Of a stretch of DNA of 7,779 nucleotides, positions 1 through 5,778 are shown piece by piece. Position 1 is the stretch's first letter; every line of letters starts with the position of its first letter. This stretch comes from Bacteroidota bacterium (GTDB lineage: Bacteria; Bacteroidota; Bacteroidia; Cytophagales; Cyclobacteriaceae), in contig JAHEMS010000155.1 of assembly GCA_024643595.1 (NCBI GenBank), positions 1 through 7,779 of the forward strand, written 5' to 3'. The position numbers and the translations under genes were made by a program. The notes under the pieces were generated by a model. The model was given only the letters and a program-made list of their open reading frames with translations, was not told the DNA's origin and did not search any database.

Positions 1-2169
1 TAATGTAAATGTATTCCCGGCAATGAATGAACCTGAGATGGTATACAAAATACTAACATTGGCACCAGCACAAATTTGGCTAAATCCAACAGAGGGTATA
101 TTGATTGCTAATGAATTATTTATGACCGTAATATTATACGCATCCGTAATGCATTGATTTGGATCCGTAACCGTATAGGTTCCAGAAGAAGAAGGAGTGA
201 TGGATAGACTTCGGGTTGTTTGTCCTGAGCTCCAATCATATTGTCCAACCCAGGAAGCTTCAAGTGTTACACTCTCTCCTGCATTGACATTGATGGAGGT
301 AGCTTTATTCACCGCTTTCATGATCGTAAAATTGTCACGAATTACGCCATCATCTGATAGCCACTTGCCATCCAGTCTGTTATCCTCAATTTCAAGAATT
401 AATGAACCCCCTATTGTATTATTACCATAGTACATAGCGGCATGTGGGAAATTAACCTGGCCAGGATCTAACTTTCCCGCGGAGCCTACTACCGTATAAA
501 CAGTTCCTCCCAAAGTTGTAGGAGAGTCCTTTGTATAGGTACAAGAATTAGGAGTTCCATCATATAAACCAGTAGACTGACTAACCTGATGCAAACCTGG
601 ATCAAAGGTAGACTCTAGTCCAAAATGACCTTTTTGCAACTTGCTTCGCTCATAACTATGGCTATGCCCGTTCAAAACAAGATCTACATCATACTGCTCC
701 AGAATTGGAACAATATTTTGGCGTATTAATATTAGTTCATTCTCAAGATCTGAATTATGCGATCCCATTGTAAATGGTGGATGATGGAAGAAAACGATGG
801 TCCACTTTTTTGTGTTTGCGGCTAAATCTTGTTGCAGCCAAGCCACCTGGGGGGCTAATAAGTCATATAACCGATAGGAACTATTTTCAATGATATAAGA
901 ATCTAATGCTACAAAATGTATGTCACCATAATTAAAAGAATAATAGGCTTCTGAATTTGATGCTACGCCTCCAGCCTCACCATTTGTTGGAGGATCAAAA
1001 AAATCAAAATAAGAAATCAAGTGATCAATCTGTCGAGCTGAACTATTGGCATATTCATTGTTTCCGGTAGATGGCCATAAAGGAGTCTTACGTAAAATGC
1101 TGTTCTTATAAATTGCAAAAAAATTATCGCTATAATCCTCCGCAGTTCCATTATTATAGGCATTGTCGCCAAGCGAAATCCAACCATTTATTGGATTACT
1201 GCCCATATAAGTGGTAAAAGAATTTAAAACATCACGTTGCCGATTTGAACCATCACCCATGTCACCAGTTGCCCAAAATGTGTATTTGGATTTTGAATTT
1301 GAAAGTGGGGAGGTCAGAAAATAGTTATCCGTTCCGGATTGAAGAACGCCAGAGGTGGTACCTATACTGTAATAATATTTAGTGTATGGAGTCAATCCAG
1401 TTAATTGTACCGAATGATTGGTCCTGGTTCCAGAGACTTCTTCACTCTGTGATAAGTTACCTGGATCAGTTCCATAGGTAACTTTACTATCTACCGCGTC
1501 ATCGGTATACCAACGAATTAGCATAGAAGATGAAGTAGCTTTCTGAAGATAAGGACCTTCCTTTAAAATTATAATTCCGACTGGATTACCTATTAAACTC
1601 ATGTCCCATATAACGTCACTGCTGCTGCCTGAACTTTGATGTACTTCTGCCGAAATAGTGTTAGTTCCAGAGACTAAAAGACTTGAAGCCAGTGGGAGTA
1701 TTATTGTTCTTACGGAGGCACCGTTGTCTGATGCATTCCCTGATGCAGGTGTATTATAATTAATGGTGCCGGCCGGCATATTGTTTCGATATACTTCTGA
1801 ACCATTCACGTAGACTACCACACCATCATCCCGCATCATTTCAAAAGTGAAACTTTTATAAATGCTTACATCAGGGATATTTATTGTTTTCCGAAAATAA
1901 TATCCAATGTGTTTATTACTGCATGTCGGGTACCTGGTTGGGGTACCGCAGGCATCAAGAAGGGTTACTGATGTAGAATTACCATAACCAAATTGACCAA
2001 CTCCGGTGGACCAGCCTGAATCATCGAACCCCGTTTGGTACCAGGTCGTACCCTGGTCAGTGCCATCATCCTTATACTTCCAGTCTGACGCAAACGGGAA
2101 AATGACCGTTTGAGCTAATATTGAACTTTGAATAAATAGAATTAAAGCAACTAAATAGACTCTTCGCAT
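1..2169 (-). CDS. Secreted purple acid phosphatase-like metallophosphoesterase, multidomain (3' end outside window)
   Basis: The frame is open from an ATG at 2169 to the left edge: 723 residues, no stop, C-terminus missing. Residues 1-20 form a signal peptide (RR, hydrophobic core, cut near LA-Q). Residues 28-195 look like a beta-sandwich module with W-x-Y-x-D-x-G, FDDSGW, FGYG and DDGVVVYVNG motifs. Residues 203-295 match the purple acid phosphatase N-terminal fibronectin-like domain (KEGPYLQ, TGLTPYTKYYY). Residues 298-615 are the dinuclear-metal phosphoesterase, with ligands inferred from motifs: D303 (GDMGDG), D335 and Y338 (GDNAY), N370, H462/H463 (FFHHPPF), H502 and H504 (GHSHSYER). The usual GNHE is GNNE (N371). 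Residues 618-690 are an Ig/PKD-like module (WSSGQTTRS, SGTYTVTD). From about 692 a further Bacteroidota surface module begins (CAGANVSI). The family hydrolyses phosphate esters outside the cytoplasm. Secretion by the type IX system is inferred, because the C-terminal sorting domain would lie beyond the window. Substrate unknown. Confidence 0.9.
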   Translation of the reverse strand, partial: MRRVYLVALILFIQSSILAQTVIFPFASDWKYKDDGTDQGTTWYQTGFDDSGWSTGVGQFGYGNSTSVTLLDACGTPTRYPTCSNKHIGYYFRKTINIPDVSIYKSFTFEMMRDDGVVVYVNGSEVYRNNMPAGTINYNTPASGNASDNGASVRTIILPLASSLLVSGTNTISAEVHQSSGSSSDVIWDMSLIGNPVGIIILKEGPYLQKATSSSMLIRWYTDDAVDSKVTYGTDPGNLSQSEEVSGTRTNHSVQLTGLTPYTKYYYSIGTTSGVLQSGTDNYFLTSPLSNSKSKYTFWATGDMGDGSNRQRDVLNSFTTYMGSNPINGWISLGDNAYNNGTAEDYSDNFFAIYKNSILRKTPLWPSTGNNEYANSSARQIDHLISYFDFFDPPTNGEAGGVASNSEAYYSFNYGDIHFVALDSYIIENSSYRLYDLLAPQVAWLQQDLAANTKKWTIVFFHHPPFTMGSHNSDLENELILIRQNIVPILEQYDVDLVLNGHSHSYERSKLQKGHFGLESTFDPGLHQVSQSTGLYDGTPNSCTYTKDSPTTLGGTVYTVVGSAGKLDPGQVNFPHAAMYYGNNTIGGSLILEIEDNRLDGKWLSDDGVIRDNFTIMKAVNKATSINVNAGESVTLEASWVGQYDWSSGQTTRSLSITPSSSGTYTVTDPNQCITDAYNITVINNSLAINIPSVGFSQICAGANVSILYTISGSFIAGNTFTL

Positions 2170-2374
2170 ACATTTAATGCTTACTAAATAAGATATGTAA
2201 ACACCACTACCTTCACAATTAATCTGAACTTACACTTTAAAGTGACTGGAAATATAAGAATATTTATTCCAATAATGAGGTATCTAATACATGCCCCACC
2301 TTTGTGTGCAAATTGGATTAATTTTAATGATTACTTGCTAAAAAAAGAGAATTCAGCATTAAATAACGAAGATA
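2170..2374 (-). other. Intergenic region upstream of the phosphatase-like gene
   Basis: This 205-bp AT-rich spacer lies between the DUF2892 gene and the phosphatase start. It holds a perfect 12-bp palindrome at 2233-2244 and an AT-rich inverted repeat at 2258-2269 (GAATA-TT-TATTC). I found no good TAnnTTTG box for the phosphatase and no convincing GC-rich terminator for the upstream operon. The minus strand has a run of seven T at 2341-2347 without a strong preceding stem. Confidence 0.5.
2233..2244. repeat. Perfect 12-bp palindrome, possible operator
   Basis: The sequence CACTTTAAAGTG is its own reverse complement. It lies 63 bp upstream of the phosphatase start codon, where an operator or 5' UTR element could sit. 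A chance occurrence in AT-rich DNA is possible. Confidence 0.35.
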
Positions 2375-2644
2375 CTATTTTGAATTTTTGATCTCTTCAT
2401 ATTCCACCACCTGAGTAGGTTCAGAATTTTTAGAGTTGGTGGGCACCGCACAACCGCTTATTCCACAGCAACCCGTATTGGTAACTGCCTGAAACAAAAA
2501 TATGGCAGAAATAAAACCTGCCATAGCATCTTGAATTTGAATAGCCTGTGCAGCAAAAAATATTCCTGCAACCAACCGAATTAACCGCATTAGATTCCAT
2601 TGCGTAAATAATGTTTGTCTGAAGGCATCTATTGAATTCATCAT
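2375..2644 (-). CDS. DUF2892/YgaP-type inner membrane protein with Cys-rich C-terminal motif
   Basis: An 89-residue membrane protein. I chose the ATG at 2644 because it overlaps the upstream stop in an ATGA arrangement (start 2644-2642, stop 2643-2641) and the recognisable family sequence (TLFTQWNLMRLIRLVAGI) begins just after it. The frame is open further upstream to an ATG at 2716 (113 residues), but that would overlap the preceding gene by 76 bp. Two hydrophobic segments lie at about 18-36 and 39-55, followed by NTGCCGISGCAVP with C59, C60 and C65, then a polar acidic tail (VVEYEEIK). DUF2892 is the membrane part of E. coli YgaP, where it is fused to a rhodanese domain; here the rhodanese partner is a separate protein in the same operon. 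A role in sulfane-sulfur handling at the membrane is inferred. The three cysteines could carry persulfide or bind metal. Confidence 0.75.
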   Translation of the reverse strand: MMNSIDAFRQTLFTQWNLMRLIRLVAGIFFAAQAIQIQDAMAGFISAIFLFQAVTNTGCCGISGCAVPTNSKNSEPTQVVEYEEIKNSK

Positions 2645-2883
2645 AAAGATCGTGTTGAAGTTATCTTGAATTTTTTCCCAATTAATATCCCTACGTTCAT
2701 TAAAAGTAATAGCCATGGAAATCCGTGCAATACCGTATCAAACCAATCGATCGGCTGCATACCAACAGCTCCACCGGCAATCCATTTCAGTTTACCCCAG
2801 ATATGTGGTTCGGGTACAAATGGAGCAAGGCCCAGCGTAACACAACCCAATAGGACCATTTTCCAATCAGAAAATATTTTCAT
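2641..2883 (-). CDS. Small membrane protein, sulfur-operon associated, function unknown
   Basis: An 80-residue protein with a hydrophobic segment at about 8-24 (VLLGCVTLGLAPFVPEP) and another at about 52-69 (LHGFPWLLLLMNVGILIG). Between them is a conserved-looking stretch, PHIWGKLKWIAGGAVGMQPIDWFD, at 26-49. The PEPH...GKL...G...PIDWFD...HG.PW pattern resembles a family of very short bacterial membrane proteins whose function I do not know. Any transporter label on such relatives should be distrusted at this length. The gene starts 54 bp after the stop of the CstB-like gene and overlaps the DUF2892 start by 4 bp, so the two small membrane proteins are probably translationally coupled and may act together. 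There is no clear Shine-Dalgarno sequence; the upstream bases are AT-rich, as usual in this phylum. Confidence 0.75.
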   Translation of the reverse strand: MKIFSDWKMVLLGCVTLGLAPFVPEPHIWGKLKWIAGGAVGMQPIDWFDTVLHGFPWLLLLMNVGILIGKKFKITSTRSL

Positions 2884-2937
2884 TTTTTACGAATTATTTA
2901 TATGCGATAACTCACTTAAAGCGTCGTTCAATAACCA

Positions 2938-4344
2938 TTAGTTTTCAGAAATTATCGGAAGACCCATATTAACCCATTCATTGATCCCTCCAGAATAGTT
3001 AATAATGTTTTTGAATCCATTACGGGCAAGTAATGAATATCCTATAGCTGTCCGATCACCAGATTGACAGTATAATACTGTGGTCTTATCCTTGCTGATT
3101 TTATTCAGGTTTTCTTGTAATGTTCCAACAAAAACATTATCCGCTTTTGAAATATGCCCTGATTTATATTCAGACTCTCCTCGTAAATCAACTATTTGAA
3201 TACCATTATTCTTTACCAGGGTATCTAATTCATTAACAGAGATCACTTTGGTAGTTTCAAGGGTATTACCCAGTTCAATCCAAACATTAACGGTATCAAT
3301 AAATCCGTAAACGTTATCCAAACCAATGCGCATCAACTTGCGCATCAGGTCGTCTAATTGAGATTCATCAGCTACCAACATAAATGGCTCATCATACTTC
3401 ACCATCCAGCCTGCCCAGGTCGCAAAGGAGTTATTACCCTGAATATTAATGCTTCCAGGAATAAACCCTTCTGAAAACTCAGTCTTAACTCGCGTATCCA
3501 ATAATTTAATGCCTTTATCTAGTGCTGATTTAAATTCCTTGTTTGATAATTTTTTGATCTTGGGGACTTCCGTGAGCAAGGGGCGATCCACTTTATTAAG
3601 TTTCTTCATCATTGCAAAATACTTAGGTGGCTCGGGCTGATCCTCCAATAAATATTTTACAAAACCCTTTTCATCAGTGGGATACTGAAACGCCCAATTG
3701 CGCACTTTCTCATAACCTACTGTCGTACTGGGCACGGCACCCAATGCCTTTCCACACGCGGAACCTGCCCCATGACCGGGCCATACCTGAATGTAATCTG
3801 GCAAAGCATTGAACTTTGCAATTGACTTGTACATCTCCTTTGCTCCTGCTTCTTTCGTTCCTGAAATTCCTGCCGCTTTTTCCAACAAATCAGGACGTCC
3901 AATATCACCGACGAATACAAAATCTCCAGTAAAAAGCATCACTGGCTCATTGCTTGCTGGATGATCGGTTAATAGGAAACTGATGCTTTCTGGTGTATGA
4001 CCTGGTGTATGAAGTACCTTTAATGAAAGGTTACCTACCTTGATTACACTGCCGTCATTAAGGCCAATGTGTGGAAATTCATACAACCATCCTTCTCCAC
4101 CCTCATCAGACAAATACATGTCCGCCCCTGTTAGTTTTGCCAATTCACGAGATCCCGTTAGAAAATCCGCATGAATATGGGTCTCAGTGATGTGCGTTAT
4201 CTTCATGTTATTTTGTCTGGCTATTTCGAGATATGTGTCTACATCTCTTTTAGGGTCAATAACGATTGCTACACCTGCTTTTTGGCATCCAATAAAATAG
4301 CTTGCCTGTGCTAACGATTTATCGTATACGTGCTGAAAATACAT
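2938..4344 (-). CDS. CstB-like persulfide dioxygenase/rhodanese fusion (MBL fold, pseudo-rhodanese, rhodanese)
   Basis: A 468-residue cytoplasmic protein with no signal peptide. Residues 1-245 are an ETHE1-type metallo-beta-lactamase fold with H56-I-H58-A-D60-F, PGH116T and TGD141. By analogy with ETHE1, H56, H116 and D141 would bind a single iron. C197 lies in HGAGSACGK after the fold. Residues 264-350 are a rhodanese fold (LLDTR, PGSINI) with no catalytic Cys: the loop reads VADES. Residues 366-462 are a complete rhodanese with active loop C426-QSGDR. The order dioxygenase, dead rhodanese, active rhodanese and the length match Staphylococcus aureus CstB, which oxidises low-molecular-weight persulfides to sulfite and makes thiosulfate. 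That reaction is inferred here. The gene leads a three-gene operon with two small membrane proteins and is divergent from a thioredoxin. A Crp/Fnr-like site and a -7 box lie upstream. No strong ribosome binding site is visible. Confidence 0.92.
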   Translation of the reverse strand: MYFQHVYDKSLAQASYFIGCQKAGVAIVIDPKRDVDTYLEIARQNNMKITHITETHIHADFLTGSRELAKLTGADMYLSDEGGEGWLYEFPHIGLNDGSVIKVGNLSLKVLHTPGHTPESISFLLTDHPASNEPVMLFTGDFVFVGDIGRPDLLEKAAGISGTKEAGAKEMYKSIAKFNALPDYIQVWPGHGAGSACGKALGAVPSTTVGYEKVRNWAFQYPTDEKGFVKYLLEDQPEPPKYFAMMKKLNKVDRPLLTEVPKIKKLSNKEFKSALDKGIKLLDTRVKTEFSEGFIPGSINIQGNNSFATWAGWMVKYDEPFMLVADESQLDDLMRKLMRIGLDNVYGFIDTVNVWIELGNTLETTKVISVNELDTLVKNNGIQIVDLRGESEYKSGHISKADNVFVGTLQENLNKISKDKTTVLYCQSGDRTAIGYSLLARNGFKNIINYSGGINEWVNMGLPIISEN

Positions 4345-4399
4345 GTTTGAATAATTTAAATTTCTTTAATGTTAACTTAATAGGTTGTCAGATTCCAGG

Positions 4400-4437
4400 A
4401 TTCGATCAGTATTGCCCATTAGCTATATTAATCGAAT
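4400..4437 (-). repeat. 7-bp inverted repeat at the 5' end of the predicted cstB-like leader
   Basis: ATTCGAT at 4400-4406 pairs with ATCGAAT at 4431-4437 across 24 nt. The minus-strand transcript is predicted to start near 4440, so the stem would form almost at the mRNA 5' end and could protect it. It is short and AT-rich, so it may be chance. Confidence 0.3.
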
Positions 4438-4443
4438 ATGGTG

Positions 4444-4451
4444 CAAAGGTA
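4444..4451 (-). promoter_or_regulatory. Predicted -7 promoter box for the CstB-like operon
   Basis: The minus strand reads TACCTTTG, a full match to the Bacteroidota TAnnTTTG -7 consensus. It lies about 100 nt upstream of the CstB-like start at 4344. There is no TTG at the usual -33 distance, which would fit an activator-dependent promoter. Confidence 0.55.
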
Positions 4452-4473
4452 TGACCTATCACCTGGTATCTTC

Positions 4474-4487
4474 GTGATTTTTGTTAC
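4474..4487 (-). promoter_or_regulatory. Crp/Fnr-like operator for the CstB-like operon
   Basis: The minus strand reads GTAAC-AAAA-ATCAC, an imperfect inverted repeat with the same distal half as the site at 4584-4597. Exactly 22 nt (4452-4473) separate it from the -7 box, so its centre falls near -41, the class II activator position. An overlapping TTTTGT-T-ACAAAA inverted repeat lies at 4479-4491. Confidence 0.5.
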
Positions 4488-4561
4488 AAAAGTATTTTTT
4501 TTCCAATTAGGACTGGGAGAAGAAAGAATTGGTAATCTTGTTAAAAACTTTAAAAATGTTG

Positions 4562-4582
4562 CCCTTGCGATGAACCCAAGGG
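4562..4582. repeat. GC-rich hairpin upstream of the thioredoxin operator
   Basis: CCCTTG at 4562-4567 pairs perfectly with CAAGGG at 4577-4582 around a 9-nt loop. It lies directly before the 4584-4597 palindrome. There is no T-run on the plus side and only a weak one on the minus side, so it is not a convincing terminator. It may be a structural or regulatory element. Confidence 0.35.
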
Positions 4583-4583
4583 T

Positions 4584-4597
4584 GTAACATTTGTTAC
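4584..4597 (+). promoter_or_regulatory. Crp/Fnr-like operator for the thioredoxin gene
   Basis: GTAACA-TT-TGTTAC is a perfect 6-bp inverted repeat with a 2-nt centre (GTAAC-N4-GTTAC), which is the shape of Crp/Fnr-superfamily sites. Its right edge is exactly 22 nt from the -7 box at 4620-4627. The related site at 4474-4487 has the same distance to its own -7 box. Confidence 0.55.
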
Positions 4598-4619
4598 TAA
4601 AGAAATATCTATTATTACA

Positions 4620-4627
4620 GACCTTTG
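4620..4627 (+). promoter_or_regulatory. Predicted -7 promoter box for thioredoxin
   Basis: GACCTTTG matches five of the six fixed TAnnTTTG positions and shares ACCTTTGCA with the minus-strand box at 4444-4451. It would start transcription near 4631-4634, leaving a leader of only about 16-19 nt before the ATG at 4650. No -33 TTG lies at the right distance. Confidence 0.45.
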
Positions 4628-4649
4628 CAGGGTATAATCAAATTTCACT

Positions 4650-5030
4650 ATGACAACCGTAAAATTAACAGCCGAAATTTTTAAGGAAAAAATATTAGAC
4701 TATACTACCAAAGAGGAATGGGAGTATCAGGGTACGTTACCCGCCATTATCGACTTCTATGCCGACTGGTGTGGCCCATGTAAAATGGTAGCCCCTGTTT
4801 TGGAAGAGCTAGCTAAAGAATATGATGGCAAATTGATTATTTATAAGGTGGACACTGAAATTGAACAAGAGTTAGCAGGCCTATTTGATATCCGCAGCAT
4901 TCCTACGTTTTTATTCATTCCCATGGAAGGTAAGCCAATGATGCAACCGGGTGCGCTACCAAAAAATGTATTTAAGAAGGTGATCGATGAGCAACTTGTT
5001 GTCGATAAAAAAATAATCATTCCTGAATAA
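4650..5030 (+). CDS. trxA: Thioredoxin, cytoplasmic
   Basis: A 126-residue single-domain thioredoxin. The redox motif W40-C41-G-P-C44-K is preceded by IIDFYADW, and the cis-proline is P85 in SIPTF. There is no signal peptide or membrane segment, so it should act in the cytoplasm, reducing disulfides or taking sulfur from protein persulfides. It has a 28-residue leader before the core strand and a short C-terminal extension (VVDKKIIIPE), slightly longer than E. coli TrxA (about 109 residues). It is transcribed away from the CstB-like operon from a shared control region. This makes a role in persulfide or oxidative stress plausible, though inferred. The start is the first in-frame ATG, with an AT-rich rather than Shine-Dalgarno leader. 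Its stop codon lies in the loop of a bidirectional terminator. Confidence 0.95.
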   Translation: MTTVKLTAEIFKEKILDYTTKEEWEYQGTLPAIIDFYADWCGPCKMVAPVLEELAKEYDGKLIIYKVDTEIEQELAGLFDIRSIPTFLFIPMEGKPMMQPGALPKNVFKKVIDEQLVVDKKIIIPE

Positions 5031-5043
5031 GGAATATTATTTT
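5010..5043. terminator. Bidirectional terminator shared by thioredoxin and methyltransferase
   Basis: The left arm (5010-5017 plus 5019-5023, ending ATTCC) pairs with the right arm (5031-5043, starting GGAAT) across a 7-nt loop. This gives 13 pairs with one bulged C at 5018. On the minus strand the stem runs into seven T (complement of 5004-5013 A-run), and on the plus strand into ATTATTTTATT. The thioredoxin stop lies in the loop and the methyltransferase stop lies in the right arm. The stem is AT-rich apart from the CC/GG core. Confidence 0.6.
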
Positions 5044-5636
5044 ATTGCCACTAACCGCACCACGCTGGCAGGTCCAGCGTGAAATGAACCTTCATCTAAT
5101 GTCGTAATTACTACTTCTTTCAATACTATTTTCGTTGCTGAAAAATAGCTTTCCAAATCCTCTAAGGAGTAAAGCAGGGATATATCTTTCGGCCCACCCG
5201 ATTGATATTGAAGTTGATCTTTACTAAAGACTTCAATAATCAATTTGCCTCCAGGTTTTAGACTTTTGATGCATTGATGTAACAGGTGTTTCCTTACTTC
5301 AACCGGGAGGTGTACATAGATTAATGCAACCGCATCAAACGATTCGGCATGCAATTGAATCTGGTCTAAGTCAGCAACTTTATAGTCAATGGTCGTGATG
5401 CCTATTTTTTTTGCATGATCAAGTGCTTTTTGTTTAGCCACCTCACTATAGTCATAAGCTTCCACACTCCATCCCAGTGAGGCGGCATACAAAGCATTTC
5501 TACCTTCACCTTCTGCCGGTAGTAAAAGTGTTCCTGGTTCTAATTGCTGAAGTTGAGTCTTGAAAAACTCATTTGGCTTATCGCCATATACACTTTGATG
5601 TTGCGCATAGCGCACGTTCCAAAATTCTTTATCCAT
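5037..5636 (-). CDS. Class I SAM-dependent methyltransferase (TehB/thiol methyltransferase-like)
   Basis: A 199-residue Rossmann-fold methyltransferase. Motif I is LLLPAEGEGRNALYAA at 37-52, an acidic-first glycine loop seen in TehB-like enzymes. D62 in EAYDYS is the likely ribose-binding acidic residue, D89 (VADLDQI) lies near the adenine, FDAVALIYVHL (100-110) is motif IV-like, and LKPGGKLIIEVF (126-137) is the post-III strand. The N-terminus (FWNVRY...VYGDKPNEFF) is typical of this group. There is no signal peptide, so it should be cytoplasmic. The substrate cannot be read from sequence; relatives act on tellurite, thiopurines or other small molecules, and a thiol or sulfide acceptor would suit the neighbourhood but is speculation. 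It has its own candidate promoter at 5740-5747 and is tail-to-tail with thioredoxin, with 6 bp between stops. Confidence 0.88.
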   Translation of the reverse strand: MDKEFWNVRYAQHQSVYGDKPNEFFKTQLQQLEPGTLLLPAEGEGRNALYAASLGWSVEAYDYSEVAKQKALDHAKKIGITTIDYKVADLDQIQLHAESFDAVALIYVHLPVEVRKHLLHQCIKSLKPGGKLIIEVFSKDQLQYQSGGPKDISLLYSLEDLESYFSATKIVLKEVVITTLDEGSFHAGPASVVRLVAIK

Positions 5637-5739
5637 TTATTCAACATTATTCCTTAACTGAGATAGATTACGCCTCATCAAATCACGAATATTATAAAAA
5701 CGAAGAGTACTTTTATTCGCGTCAATAGAAAATTTTCAT

Positions 5740-5747
5740 CAAATATA
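5740..5747 (-). promoter_or_regulatory. Predicted -7 promoter box for the methyltransferase
   Basis: The minus strand reads TATATTTG, a full TAnnTTTG match, about 104 nt upstream of the methyltransferase ATG. A TTC (near TTG) lies 17 nt upstream, at a plausible -33 distance. The box does not have the Crp/Fnr-like site seen in the thioredoxin/CstB-like region. Confidence 0.45.
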
Positions 5748-5763
5748 CTACGTCACGTCGTAG
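5748..5763. repeat. Inverted repeat between the -33 and -7 positions, after the SoxB-like stop
   Basis: CTACG at 5748-5752 pairs with CGTAG at 5759-5763 around a 6-nt loop. It lies 15 bp past the SoxB-like stop and abuts the -7 box above, so it could be a weak terminator or an operator for the methyltransferase. There is no proper T-run after it on the minus strand (TATATTTG). Confidence 0.3.
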
Positions 5764-5778
5764 AGAACATTCCTGATA

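Larger units (their letters stand above)
4345..4649. promoter_or_regulatory. Divergent control region between the CstB-like operon and thioredoxin
   Basis: This 305-bp non-coding region holds two divergently placed promoter units of the same design. Each has a Crp/Fnr-like inverted repeat, a 22-nt gap and a -7 box containing ACCTTTGCA. It also holds an inverted repeat in the CstB-side leader (4400-4437) and a GC-rich hairpin (4562-4582). No small ORF of note was seen. The separate elements are listed below. Confidence 0.65.

Noticed and set aside
197..430. Open frame on the plus strand, 77 codons
   Set aside because: It is antisense to the phosphatase coding sequence, shows no family resemblance and has low-complexity Ser/Leu content typical of a shadow frame.
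2317..2347. Terminator after the CstB-like operon
   Set aside because: There is a T-run on the minus strand, but the preceding sequence forms only weak AT pairing (GCT/AGC ends), so I do not call it.
2645..2716. N-terminal extension of the DUF2892 protein from the ATG at 2716
   Set aside because: It would overlap the preceding gene by 76 bp, and the family sequence starts just after the ATG at 2644, which has the ATGA coupling signal.
2666..2941. Open frame on the plus strand, 91 codons
   Set aside because: It is antisense to the small membrane protein gene, whose motifs and operon position are convincing.
3717..3920. Second minus-strand frame inside the CstB-like gene
   Set aside because: It is out of frame within a well-supported domain and its composition is not protein-like.
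4633..4638. Perfect TATAAT just before thioredoxin
   Set aside because: It lies 11 bp from the ATG, leaving almost no leader. It also does not fit the Bacteroidota -7 form, so it is probably chance in AT-rich DNA.
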